Assembly: GCA_033297205.1 (NCBI GenBank)
Contig: MU859069.1
Coordinates: forward strand, 273,748-337,747
Origin: Pseudoneurospora amorphoporcata
Lineage: Eukaryota; Ascomycota; Sordariomycetes; Sordariales; Sordariaceae
Direction: 5' to 3'
Length of the DNA: 64,000 bases
Shown here piece by piece: positions 31,511 through 41,672 of the stretch (positions are counted from its first letter, which is position 1; every line of letters begins with the position of its first letter). A program made the translations under genes and the position numbers. The notes under the pieces are model-generated. The model made no database searches, had not been told where the DNA came from, and saw nothing but the letters and a program-made list of their open reading frames with translations.

Positions 31511-32085
31511 CTCGTCTGGGCTAGAAACGCCCTCTGGGACCCCAAGTTCGCTTGGGGTCTGGTTTATGGATTCGCGAAAATGCATTGATTCGCGAAAATT
31601 TTGGTACTTCTCTGCCCATACAAATTGGCGGTGTAACTAGGTATGTTACCTTACTTTTTTGAAAATCGCTGCATTCGTGCATGTAATATCGTTCTACGTA
31701 GTAAGCATCCCTGTACTAGACTAGCAATTTAATAAAGTAGGATCGATATCCTCATCGCTAATATTACTACTTTTTAGCATAGTATTTTAAATAGGGTCCT
31801 CCTCCCCCTCCTCTACTATAATACTAGAGTTATCTGGGTTTATTATTTTTACTATATGCTATTGCTCTTAGAGCGGTATTGGGTAGCTGGTGATGGATTT
31901 ATACAGTTGTGAAAGCGAAATTGCTTATGGTGGGTATGTAAAAAAAAAGGTACCAATATATCAGTTTGTTAATAAAAATGCAGGGTTTGCCAGGTACCAA
32001 AATTTTTTCGCGAATCAATGCATTTTCGCGAATCCATGAACCTGACAGCACGGGGTCAGACTGAGGCGTTTCTAGCCCTGACGAG
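31511..32085. mobile_element. 575-bp non-autonomous DNA transposon (MITE) with TA target duplication
   Basis: The two ends are imperfect inverted repeats of about 95 bases, 31511-31607 against 31993-32085. Starting from the outside, both read CTCGTC then GGGCTAGAAACGCC, and inside share ATGGATTCGCGAAAATGCAT followed by TGATTCGCGAAAA and TTTTGGTACC. Each end is flanked by TA (31509-31510 and 32086-32087), the target duplication of Tc1/mariner-class elements. The interior is AT-rich and encodes no transposase, so movement would depend on a transposase supplied elsewhere. The element lies between the P450 pseudogene and the chromate-transporter promoter. Confidence 0.85.
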
Positions 32086-32768
32086 TAGAGTTGACGATCC
32101 TGGGGCACTGTGAGTTGAAGGGTGGTGGTCGCAACATCGTGATAGAGATGGGCCCCGGGGGCTAGAGATAGTGCACTGTGAAGGAGGCACGGCCCGGCAT
32201 GCATGGCAGTGGTCTTGGCATTCATTCCTTTGCTCACTGGGGCTCCTTTCATGTCCTCAACTCCCAAATAGTTCGCCGAGTGACCCCAAATAGTTCGCCG
32301 AGTGACCCTAAATAGTTCGCCGAGTGACTCTTTGTCACTGCCACGAGCGATGAGCATCTTGCACTCCAGAAACGGTGAGGCCCGCCAGATATGTCCAGGG
32401 TAAGCGAGGGTGATGAAAAGCTCGGCATTCATTCTAGGCCATTGAGGCGCGCACGTGGCACAAGATCCTTAACATTTGTTAAAGGCCTGCTTTGAGGCTG
32501 AAGAGAGTTGTTGGCGGTATAAATTTCTTTGATTTCCCGGTGAATCACCCAAAAAGATGCAGTGACGGTTCTTGCACAATCACATCGGTGGTCCAGAAAG
32601 ATATCGCGGAGAAAGGCTGGACAGGGACCACTACGCGCCGTTGATACAGCACAGTGCAGCCCCGCACCGCGACAAACATCACCAAGAAAGGATCACCACT
32701 TCCGGGCGGGGACGTTACTTGGGTTGCATTGAACGACAAAGAAAGAGGGGGGAGTTCGTACGACAACG
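32086..32768. other. promoter-side region of the chromate transporter gene
   Basis: About 680 bases between the MITE and the transporter ATG. It contains a short tandem repeat listed separately. No gene recognised. Confidence 0.5.
32263..32328. repeat. three tandem copies of a 22-bp unit
   Basis: Copies 32263-32284, 32285-32306 and 32307-32328 are CCCAAATAGTTCGCCGAGTG plus AC, with one change (CCT for CCC) in the third. They lie about 440 bases upstream of the chromate transporter start. A regulatory role is possible but not shown. Confidence 0.9.
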
Positions 32769-34538
32769 ATGTCACCTCAACCACAAGAAGCTCTTAGCCT
32801 CACCGGTCGTGCGAGAGCGCTGGCATCGCGAAGCTGGCAGGTTTTCCGAGCCAACTGGCACTTGGGCTTCACTGCTTTCGGAGGGCCGCCGGTCCACTTT
32901 AGAATAGTGAGTACTGAAGTGTCGTGAACTTCACACACTTGTGTAGTGCAGGACCAACTTTGAAACCTCAGATGCTAATCATGGGGAAATAATAGTTCAA
33001 TGACAAATTCGTGCAAAGGACAAAATGGATCGATGAGCAGGTGTTCCAAGAGCTCTTCAGCATCTCGCAGGCCCTCTCCGGGCCGGCGAGCACCAAGATG
33101 CTGTACTGTATCAACTTGATACAGGACGGATTCCTTGCCGCCGTGTTCAGCTTCCTGCTGTGGAGGTAGGTCACACCATCAAGAATTGACTAGATCACCA
33201 TGAATGACCATCTAACATGGCGCAACCAGTTTGCCGGGTGCTATAGGCATGTACGCCCTCGCCGTCGGCGTCTCGAAGATCGACGAAACTCTGCCAAGAC
33301 CGGTGTACGCATTGTTGTCGGGTCTCAACGCCGGAACGGTCGGTGTCATTGCGCTTGCTGCCGTTGAGCTATCCGAAAAGGCGATCACGGATCGGCTGAC
33401 GAGAATCCTGGTCTTCTTGGGCGCTACCGCCGGCATGCTGTACAATGCGCTCTGGTACTTTCCGGTCTTGATGGTGGCCTCTGGCATCGCGACACTTGTC
33501 CATGACCTGAGATGGATGCATCAACCGGTATCGATGATCCTTGGTTTTGGTACGAATCTGAAGGGCAAGCTCATCAGGACATGGCCTTTTGGGAAATGGC
33601 CGGGATCGACTTCCAATGCCGGGAACGATGATGCCGCGCACCAAGGGCGAAGGAACAGTGCGGCTGACGAAGAAAGCATCGAAATGTCGAGTGTGACAAA
33701 AGCGACGGCGACGGCGACGGCATCGAGCAACTCCGGAGCCCGGCCAAGACCGGGCCAAGGGACGCAGCGGTCTGGCCTTCCGGTGACCGAGCAAGAAGCT
33801 TCCGCGTCCTCCGCCGAAAGCGAGCCACGGATTATCCCAAGCGAACTTCGACTCGACTTTTCCTGGAAGATTGGTACGGCAATCGTCGCCGGCTTCTTCG
33901 CCACCTTCATTGCCGTTATGGTCACCCGCGGCGTGTTCCCAAATCCGCCGGGACTTCCCCTCTTGTATCACTTGTTCGCCAATATGTATCTTGCCGGAAC
34001 AATCATCTTTGGTGGTGGCCCTGTCGTCATTCCTTTGTTACGGGAATACGTCGTTGCCGAAGGTTGGGTGAATCCTCGCGACTTCCTCATCGGACTTGCT
34101 CTGATCCAGGCCTTCCCAGGACCAAACTTCAACTTTGCCGTGTTCCTGGGAGCCTTGACTGCCATCGGAAGCGGCAATAACGCGGTAGCAGGTGCGGTCA
34201 TTGCTTGGGTGGGCATCTTTAGCCCGGGTCTGATCTTGGTACACGGTACAATGGGAATTTGGAGTGCGGTGAGAAGCAAAAGATGGGTAAAGGCTGTGCT
34301 CAGGGGCATAAACGCCAGCGCGGTTGGGCTGATCTATACTGCCGTCTATCGTATTTGGAATGTCGGCTATCTTGATGAGGGCTTCCAGTTTGGGAAGAGC
34401 TTGGGCGATGACCCGTGGTGGGTCGTGGTAACGGCGACGAGCTACGTCGGTGGGCGCTGGTTCAACCTCAAGGCGCCTGCGGCAATCATGCTTGGTGCGA
34501 TCATGGGGCTGATCAGGTATGGTGTTGTGTCCGCTTGA
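32769..34538 (+). CDS. chromate ion transporter, CHR/ChrA family
   Basis: Membrane transporter of the CHR family; members export chromate, and in Neurospora CHR-1 has been linked to chromate uptake. Exons 32769..32906, 32996..33165 and 33230..34538 give 538 residues. Introns of 89 and 64 nt have GTGAGT and GTAGGT donors and a GCTAATC branch. The first CHR half begins with NWHLGFTAFGGPPVHFR, continues through KWIDEQVFQELFSISQALSG and SLPGAIGMYALAVGV. A hydrophilic linker of about 120 residues rich in Ala/Ser/Thr separates it from the second half: LFANMYLAGTIIFGGGPVVI, ALIQAFPGPNFNFAVFLGA. Both halves carry the family's FGGP/GGGPV and QxxxGP signatures. The frame is intact. Confidence 0.92.
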
Positions 34539-35218
34539 GCGGTCTCTTGTTCTTGCAAACAGCAGGCAAACAGAAACGGGGAATGATGGTCGGAGGGGCG
34601 CCGACGCGACACAGAGCTTCAAAAATGGATTGACAAGGGTTTCCCGGTCGCTTAGCCTGCTGGAGAAAATGTCAGCCATGATCTGGTGAGAGCTTCGGCT
34701 AGATGGGGGCTTACCAAAATATCATCGGAATAGTCGACGTCGTCAAGTTGTTGTAACAGGAAGAGATCATGGCAACCGGAATGGCCTGGCGGGATCCACA
34801 TCTTCCTTGAACCCGGGGGGGGGGGGGGGGGGGCAGCAGGCACCTGAATGGGCCCCGCCGCTGTTTGACGCTACCGGCAAGCGCTGTAAGCCGGGTGTTT
34901 GTCGCGCTCGAATCGGCGGCCGGGGCCCGTGCGAGAGCATGGAACACCAGGCGGGCTTGAGCATCACCGGGCATCGGGCTTTTCTCTCCTCAAATTATTC
35001 ACCACGGCATCACTACCAACTCCTTTGAGCCAATCGGCTGTGTTGGTTTTCAGTGGCTTCATTATCATATTTATGATACTGTTAATCAACCTAAAACTAC
35101 CTACTGAAGTGAATTTACGCAGGATTGCTGGACTCGTAACCAAGGAAGCGCATCAGCATCACCCGTAACGTGTATCTTAGTCCACAACCCAGCGTGCCCA
35201 GCCGAACTGAAGTGTTGC
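34539..35218. other. intergenic with a 19-base poly-G tract
   Basis: Convergent spacer between the transporter and GFA genes. A run of 19 G occupies 34815-34833. No gene recognised. Confidence 0.55.
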
Positions 35219-36379
35219 TCAATCGTTAAGAACATAGCCCCCAGTCCCCTCATCAGTTCTTTCCACCCGTTGCCCAATATCTTCCCAATCGACTCTCTCA
35301 AGCGTCCGCACGTTCAAGGGCTGCAAGCTCAGGTTCAGCTCAGCAAGTGCCTTCACCGCCTGATATCGCTCAGGGTTTTCCTTCTTGAGCCGCTCCAGTA
35401 TTTCTGCAAGGTTGGGAGGCCCGTGGATTACCATAAAAACCATCACGCCGCAAGTTGAACAGTGTTGAATGGCGTTCCGCCCCTTGTTATACTTGTACTC
35501 AAAAGTCTCCTTGTATGCTTCCTCGGGGATGAAAACATATTCCTTCGTGGGATAGATCCCGACGAAACCATCCTGACATTGGGTAAGCGCAGTGGTTAGT
35601 ACTGTTGATGGCTGCGTATAGATAAATGTGCTTCTTACCCTCACACACGAACTGCAGTTGTCCTCTTTGACTGGCCATGGCTTCTCCACTTCTCCTCCGG
35701 TCTTCTTCAGCTCAAACTGAACATTCCCGCAGTGGCAGCTACCATTGTACAGGACATCTCGACTCAAAGGCAATGGCTCAAAGGGCCCTTCCTCTTCAAG
35801 ATTGATTGTTTTGATATTTGAGCTGGAAAACTAGTTAGCAAATATTGACCTTTTGTATACAAGGAAGTAGTGACTTCATACTCAAGGAAGAAGGTGTTGG
35901 CACCCTGAATGGCCCGCACATTGACCAACATCTGTCCCTTCAGAAGTCCATACAAATGCACGCCTACCAGTCCTGTGCCACAGACGCTACAGAACTTCAA
36001 GATGTTCAGTGTAAGCAACGCACATTACTTCGATTCCAAACCACCCAAGACACTACCGGGCACTTACCTGGTCCCATACCAAAGGAGTTTGATACTTAGT
36101 CAAGTACCCATCATCTCGTGTCCACTTCAATCCGCCCTCGGATGGCGTTGAAGGGCTAGAAATCCACATGTACCCCTTCTTGGAACAGAGAGTGCAGGAG
36201 CATTTCACCGCTGCATCCTCGAGCTTTCGGCCATCAGGGAGCAAATACTCGAAGCGATACCGACCGCAGTGGCAGTTGCCTCTGAGGACTGTGCCGGTTG
36301 TGTCTGTGATCGTCTCCGTCGGCGATGTAGAGCTCGGGGTCGGCGATTCAGAGCTCGGAGTTGTCGATGGACTGTTCAT
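35219..36379 (-). CDS. tandem GFA (glutathione-dependent formaldehyde-activating/CENP-V) domain protein
   Basis: Four minus-strand exons, 36068..36379, 35882..35994, 35639..35822 and 35219..35572, give 320 residues. GFA domains are zinc-binding folds; one member activates formaldehyde with glutathione, most are uncharacterised. Two domains are seen. The first has GNCHCGRYRFEY, KCSCTLCSKKGYMW and FCSVCGTGLVGVHL; the second has GSCHCGNVQFEL, NCSSCVRDGFVGIY and HCSTCGVMVFMV. Each supplies the CxC and CxxC sets expected for zinc. The first acceptor (after TTGAAG) is non-pyrimidine and could be placed slightly differently; the other two introns are standard, one with GCTAAC. An acidic Ser/Thr-rich N-terminus precedes domain one. 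Confidence 0.87.
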
Positions 36380-37553
36380 GGTAAAATGATGATGATGGAA
36401 AGACGGCGAACAATCTCAAGTTTGAGTGGAAATTGTTATCTTCGAGCGCAGAATGTCGGTTGGTTCCAACATACACACACAGCCCTGGAAAACCTAACAT
36501 GCAAGGCCAAGAAGGGAAGGTGAAATCATTACAGATAGTACCAACCCTTATCCGACCCCTCCCTGACTTTAGGTACCCGACCTAGCCCATGATTTCGAAG
36601 GAAGGCATTATTAGCACGCGACTGTCTAGAAACCTGTCACTATTCTATCCGAAGAACGTGCAAAGAAGGATGACTTAGTATCACGGAGATCAACATTCTC
36701 GCGACGCTTACCGCCGACTCGGAGCCGGTCTTATGAGCTACGCCATCCATGATTACATTAGGAAAAGCTTGTCTCAAACTGTTTGGGTTGTCTGTCTTTG
36801 CGCCGCTTACCTACCTTACAGTATCTCCAACGCAGGTCGTAATCACTTCCTATCAAGGTCTAAGAAATCGCTTCACAAGACTTCTCATCGTTTTCCCCGC
36901 TCAAAACGGAGAAGGCTTACTGGAACCGCCCCAAGTACTGTGACCCCCTCGTGCTTTCGCTGCATCGGCACGGCAAGTGAATTGAACAAGGACGACAACT
37001 CGTCATCCACAGCATCATGAGCATGCTTTGGGGGCTGTTTGGCCGGCGAGTTGCTCTCACCGAAGTCATCTGCCTGCCTGGTCCATGCAGAGCAAGAACC
37101 GTGCAGAGTCTCTATGATCTCGATGGAGATGATGGAAGAGCGGAGATGGTTGATGACAGCGAGAGTTGCTTTGGAGAATGAGCTATGAGATGATTACGGA
37201 GGAACGAACCCGAACATTCAACAAGGTGTAGGGTTCAACCCCTGTTGTAGGCCGAGGGCAATACTTGCCCGAGCAACCAGAAATCTCGCCAAAGTGAAGC
37301 GTAAGGTGTGCGGCCTGATCGAAATTTAGTCCACACTTGAAGCGCCCGAAGGCAGATTCGGGATTTAAGACCATCTGGCTCCCCATTCAGTGCATGAAGA
37401 GAGTCCATCAGCATCCTTATCAGATACACCCTCCAATTCAGCCATCACTTTATAAGCCAAATCCTAATTCTCATGGCCCTCTAGACTTTCTAGTCACAAC
37501 ACTCCAACCGATTCTTCCCAAGATCAACCTAGCACACCTCGTCAATTCCCACC
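36380..37553. other. intergenic, no gene recognised
   Basis: About 1.17 kb between the GFA start and the repeat-peptide gene. Open frames of 60-117 codons show no recognisable protein. Confidence 0.5.
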
Positions 37554-37808
37554 ATAAAGTTCCCCGCCCCCTTCCTTCTCCTCCTCACCAGCGCCACCGC
37601 TGCTCCCCTCGCCAACAAGCAAACTGGCGGCGACAACAGCGCTTAAGGAGTCGTCACCTGGGCAGATGTGACCAAGCGCGATGGAGTTAATAACAGCGCT
37701 CAGGGCGTTGTTACCTGGGCAGATGTAACCAAGCGTGACGGAGGTGATAACAGCGCCCAGGGAGTGGTGACTTGGGCGGATGTGACCAAGCGGGAGGAGG
37801 ATGCTTGA
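37554..37808 (+). pseudogene. decayed kexin-processed repeat-peptide precursor (RiPP-like)
   Basis: The frame encodes a signal-peptide-like start (KFPAPFLLLLTSATAAPLA) followed by three tandem 19-codon units, the last shortened, beginning at 37647, 37704 and 37761. Each unit begins GVVTWADVTKR; the spacer after it is DGVNNSAQ or DGGDNSAQ, and the last unit ends EEDA before TGA 37806-37808. Lys-Arg closing each core is the cleavage mark of kexin (Kex2). The core is identical in all copies although seven of eleven codons differ synonymously. Two lesions are visible: the expected start position 37554-37556 is ATA in an otherwise good start context, and codon 37644-37646 is TAA where the other spacers have CAG. 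A TAG at 37530-37532 closes the frame upstream. The layout is that of ustiloxin/phomopsin-type precursors; neighbouring UstYa-like genes support this. A pheromone-like peptide is the alternative. Confidence 0.8.
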
Positions 37809-38515
37809 GATCTACATTACCATTCTTGCTGATTCTCTCCGTCTTGGTAAGCATACACCCGGTCCTCGCTACTACGTATAGGGCATGTTGTTAATTGTGA
37901 TTTAATTAGCGGAAAAACACTGTGGCACGCCGACAAATCGTCAATGACGAGGACTTTGGCGGGGGTGTTCGGAAACTGAGGAGAGGGAAGTTGGGGAAGG
38001 AGGGGGATGGAGGTGCTGGAGGAGGGCAAAAGGAGAAATAAACCCGTATATTCCAGTCATTTGTTTACCTTGGTGCAAATCATATCAACTTCCTACAATG
38101 AACTATCTGCAAATTAGAGAGGGCGAAACAACGTGTTTGTCCACAGCCACTGAACAACTTTGCGTTTTGACATGTCGGCCATGATCTATTTCACCTGGCC
38201 CATTGTTCAATACCTACCGTAGGTGTCTAGACAATTAGGCAATTCCAAGAAAAAGTATCACATGGGATCACCAAATAACAGGGGTCGTGTGTATAATATT
38301 TTTCTTGGAACCACCAGGCAATTGATCGCTCAAGTACTGGCCATATAGGAAGATCTAATCGAGGCAGACAGTGGTATGTGTTTCGGGTTTCTCTTGTAAA
38401 CTCAAGACTCTCCCTGACAACTTAACTACAGCTCAATGGAAAACACTCCGACACTCGTTCATGTTGCATGGAAAAGATATTTTAGCAGACAGGAATTGAT
38501 TTTCGTCACTGCCTA
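37809..38515. other. spacer, nothing recognised
   Basis: About 700 bases between the dead precursor and the first broken UstYa-like gene, with no supported gene. Confidence 0.5.
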
Positions 38516-39285
38516 CTACTCATTCCAATAGACCCTCTTGGCCCTCAATACCCTATACCACCCAAACCTTCCCACCTCCCCCCTTTCTCCCTCCTTCGGA
38601 TAGCCAACATACTTCATATAAACCCCCAACTCCTTGATCCCCTCCCTCCGCAGCTCCCCTGCATCATCCACATCTCACAATGATTAGTATGATGCGCATC
38701 GCCCACATACCCGTCCAAAATCGTTGTAGCCCCGTCCTCTTCAACGGCGTTCAAAGCCGCCCGCCACGTCTTCTTCCAACTATACATGCAATGCAGAACC
38801 TGAAACTCCCACGAGATTTAAACATACTCCCACTCACCCTCCATGACTTCCTCAAGCGTCATGGTAGAGTTGTGATCCTCGTCCCGGTAGAACAGCCCCC
38901 GCTCTTTTCGGGATAGGAACTCAGAGGCGAGGTTGGCGCCGTGGCACCTGATGGGTACCCAGCCCATTAGGATTGGGTCAAAGACGCAGTTGGATTGGAG
39001 GGCACTGGTGGGGGAGAGGCCGCATTCTTCTAGATCTTGGTTGGAAGGGGTTGAGGACTCGTCGGGTGAGGACTTCGATGCAAGGGAAAGGATTCGGGTG
39101 AGGGGAGTGATCAAGAAGATAAGAGGGATAATTAGGATAGTAGTGGCGATGTAGAGTTTGGTTTTTGAGTGTGTTGGTGTGAGCTCATTGTTGAGTGATG
39201 CTTTGTCGTCGTCGAGCAAGATGGAGTGTTGTTTATCTTCAGACTCCTCGCCGTCTAAGGCGCGGTCGTAAGATGGACGAGACAT
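38516..39285 (-). pseudogene. broken UstYa-like gene (CxFD/HC-type fungal family)
   Basis: ATG 39285 (MSRPSYDRALDGEESEDKQH) begins an acidic head and a membrane helix (LYIATTILIIPLIFLITPL). The segment that follows, CGLSPTSALQSNCVFDPILM then GWVPIRC, is typical of a fungal single-pass family often found with UstYa genes. The frame is then stopped by TAA 38818-38820, but continues directly as ISWEFQVLHCMYSWKKTWRA and HHTNHCEM, the two His-Cys motifs of this family. Near 38668-38674 a second break is needed to reach the final frame ELRREGIKELGVYMKYVG, ending at 38516-38518. A 28-base GT-AG span over the stop is too short to be an intron and leads into the wrong frame. I therefore call a pseudogene. 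Confidence 0.72.
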
Positions 39286-40284
39286 GATAGAGGGGGATCC
39301 GGAATGTTGTGTTGTGAGAAAGGGAGTAAAGCGCCGCTTCATTCTCCCTGGGCTTCAGGAACTTGCTAGGATGGTGCAGAGAGATAGGAGGTCCAAAGAT
39401 GCAGACTGACTGGGTGGACAAAAACTCTGTGGTGCCGCGCTCTCTCTTCGCTCTTTCCCGGAAGGGTGCTCTGTCTCCGAATGAGTCCCGCAAGACGGAC
39501 CTACCTACGATCGCATAATGTGCCCCGCCAAGGTAATGTAAGGAGTTGTACCCAGCAGTACCTTCCCAGTCGATGAAATGACAACTTCTTCGTTTCTTCT
39601 TGCTGATTCAGTTTTTTTTTTTTTTTTTTTACCACATCTCGTATCCTTTGCTCGTTCACTACGATGTCGCAGTTTGCGTTTTCTTCTCAGGTCGTCCCTT
39701 TTACCAGGGTTGCCATGTCCGAAACCGAAAACCGTGTAAGACCATTGGCTCGCCGATCCCAAAACCGTGCCCGAGTAATCGCCCTTGTCAAGCCTGTTAG
39801 TGTATGGGTATTGTCAGCAGCACTATAGGTGCATTTGAGGGATACCTACTAACAGAGATACCCCGCAACCCCTGAAGCTCACCGTTTTGCCCGAAAGTGC
39901 ACCATTCAATGGAAGTTGTGACAGCTCCACAATTGCAGGCAACCGAATCCTTCCGGGCAAACCTTCGGCTTCCATGATCACGACAACACCAGTTCGGTGA
40001 GTCGTACAGGATAATCTGACAGAGCGCTGACCAACAAGACGTGCGTTGGGTATCATCACGACTGCCTCCTGGGAGCTGCCATGATCCCCGCCTGCGTTCG
40101 GCTCCGGCTCGAGGATGGTGAAGGAGAGCCGAATAGGTCCGATCACTCAGACCCAACCGGTGGTGCTCGATAAGTTCGTTTTTGTATTCTTCCTGTCTCC
40201 CACCTTCCAGGCCCGTTCGTCGCCCGGCCTGTTCGACCTCTTCGTTCTAACGGCTTCTTACCCGTCTCGAGAAACACAAAAGAG
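39286..40284. other. divergent spacer between two broken UstYa-like genes
   Basis: About 1 kb with a run of 19 T at 39612-39630. Overlapping minus-strand frames of 85-119 codons at 39505-40156 have no recognised motif, and I do not call them. Confidence 0.45.
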
Positions 40285-41403
40285 ATGCTCTCCAAGTACG
40301 TACCGACTTCATGGCTACGAGACACCAATGTTCGCATTGCGTACAACACCCTTCGAGGGGCAGAGTCGGATGAGAAGCTCGACACAGAACGGTTAAACAT
40401 CCTTAAGAGCGAAACGGATATCAGCGGAGCTCTGCGAGAGCAACTCGGCGACTCAGACCGGCAGTCATGCTGTTGTCCAGTACACTTGTTCTGGTAGTCC
40501 TTGGTTGGGCTCTCCGAGAGTTTACAGGGCCTCGAGATGTCAAAGTAGAGGCTCAGTTCACCGCTAAGTTCCAACCAAAGTTACCAAGAAACCGCAGACG
40601 TAAAGAGCAGACCATGATAATTAGTCGGATTGCAGATTACGTCGTCAAAGATACGCCAGAAGTCTTCTCCCCAGCCATCAAAGCAACAGAGTGGAAAGAG
40701 GTTGTCTTACACAACAATTTCGAAGACAAGACCCGCTGGCAGGGGCCGCCAAACGACGAAACGACGAAGTTGACAAGGCTTGGAAAGATCTGTACATCGG
40801 TATTGGTGTCATCAAGATCCCCAAAGAAGTTGCCGAGAAGTTGCCCATTGCCCAACCAGACTCTGCCCATCCCGGGAGAGAAAGATGGGTACATCGTGGG
40901 GTTGGAAGTTTATCATCAGCTTCATTGCTTGGTATTCCACTTTCCCTAGCCGTAGCTCCCCTGAACTGCTCAATGACTGACCAATGTTCTGGTACCAGGA
41001 CCTAATCAGGAAGCACTTCTACCCCGACCGCTACGGTGGCGACAAAGATATGACGGAAGAGCAGCGCAAGGAGTACTGGATTCATCTCGGTGAGTTATGG
41101 GTTTCGGTAGAGACTTCGACCATATGACAGCCAAGCTGACGCTCCAAACAAACAGAACACTGCATTGATAACCTCCGCCAGACTATCATGTGTTACTCCG
41201 ATATTAGCACCATCCCCTAGATGTACATGGAACGGGTGCACGCCAACTTCCCCTCGGCCAAGACGACTCACATGTGCCGTGACTTCGACAAGCTCACAGA
41301 GTGGATGTTGCACCCGGATAGGCATTTCCCACAGGAGGAATATCAGCTTCGGCTGAAGGCGTTGCAGGCCGGTGCACTTGCTGAGAGCGGGATGCATCCC
41401 TGA
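40285..41403 (+). pseudogene. broken UstYa-type (DUF3328) gene
   Basis: The family signature is clear: a membrane helix (MLLSSTLVLVVLGWAL), DGYIVGLEVYHQLHCL, then after a 67-nt intron (40932..40998) DLIRKHFYPDRYGG, and after a second intron (41090..41156) EHCIDNLRQTIMCYSDIS, followed by HMCRDFDKLTEWML. There are several breaks. A two-base shift near 40463 separates the N-terminal head from the helix. An 8-base direct duplication (40753-40760 and 40761-40768) shifts the frame, and a one-base change near 40871-40882 shifts it back, so about 37 codons between are read out of frame. TAG 41218-41220 stops translation while family-like sequence continues to TGA 41401-41403. Neither HxxHC motif itself is damaged. 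Confidence 0.8.
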
Positions 41404-41672
41404 TGTCTTGTCTGTTGATACTGCTAGGATGAAATAAGATGGTAAGTCGTGAGAAGATGCGAACGGATCGGTGATTCCCAGCGAAAATTGATTTGTCACC
41501 AAGTATGATGCATTGGATCTTGATCTAGCCCTCCTCGTCAAATCCACAGTGCACCCGTCCACATATAAAATCCCTTGAGAATGCACAATAAGAGCCACAT
41601 CAGTTTGAAACCTTCCTACTACCAGAACCTCTCACAGCTGACCTGCCTCCATATAGTTTCAGTGATATCAAA

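Noticed and set aside
31899..32432. Minus-strand frame of 177 codons across the MITE end
   Set aside because: Starts in host DNA and runs through the inverted repeat; no protein character.
34815..34833. Poly-G run as a possible G-quadruplex element
   Set aside because: A single uninterrupted homopolymer in a convergent spacer; most likely replication slippage or sequencing artefact, with no gene nearby to regulate.
38649..38700. A 52-base GTATGT...CAG intron near the second break of the 38.5-kb gene
   Set aside because: It has a plausible branch site but joins the exons in the wrong phase and would delete the HTNHC motif.
38793..38820. Possible 28-base GT-AG intron to remove the TAA in the first UstYa-like pseudogene
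   Set aside because: Too short for splicing and it would place the downstream His-Cys motifs out of frame.
39505..40156. Overlapping minus-strand frames of 85-119 codons between two broken UstYa-like genes
   Set aside because: No motif, no signal peptide and no consistent frame; noted only as unexplained spacer.
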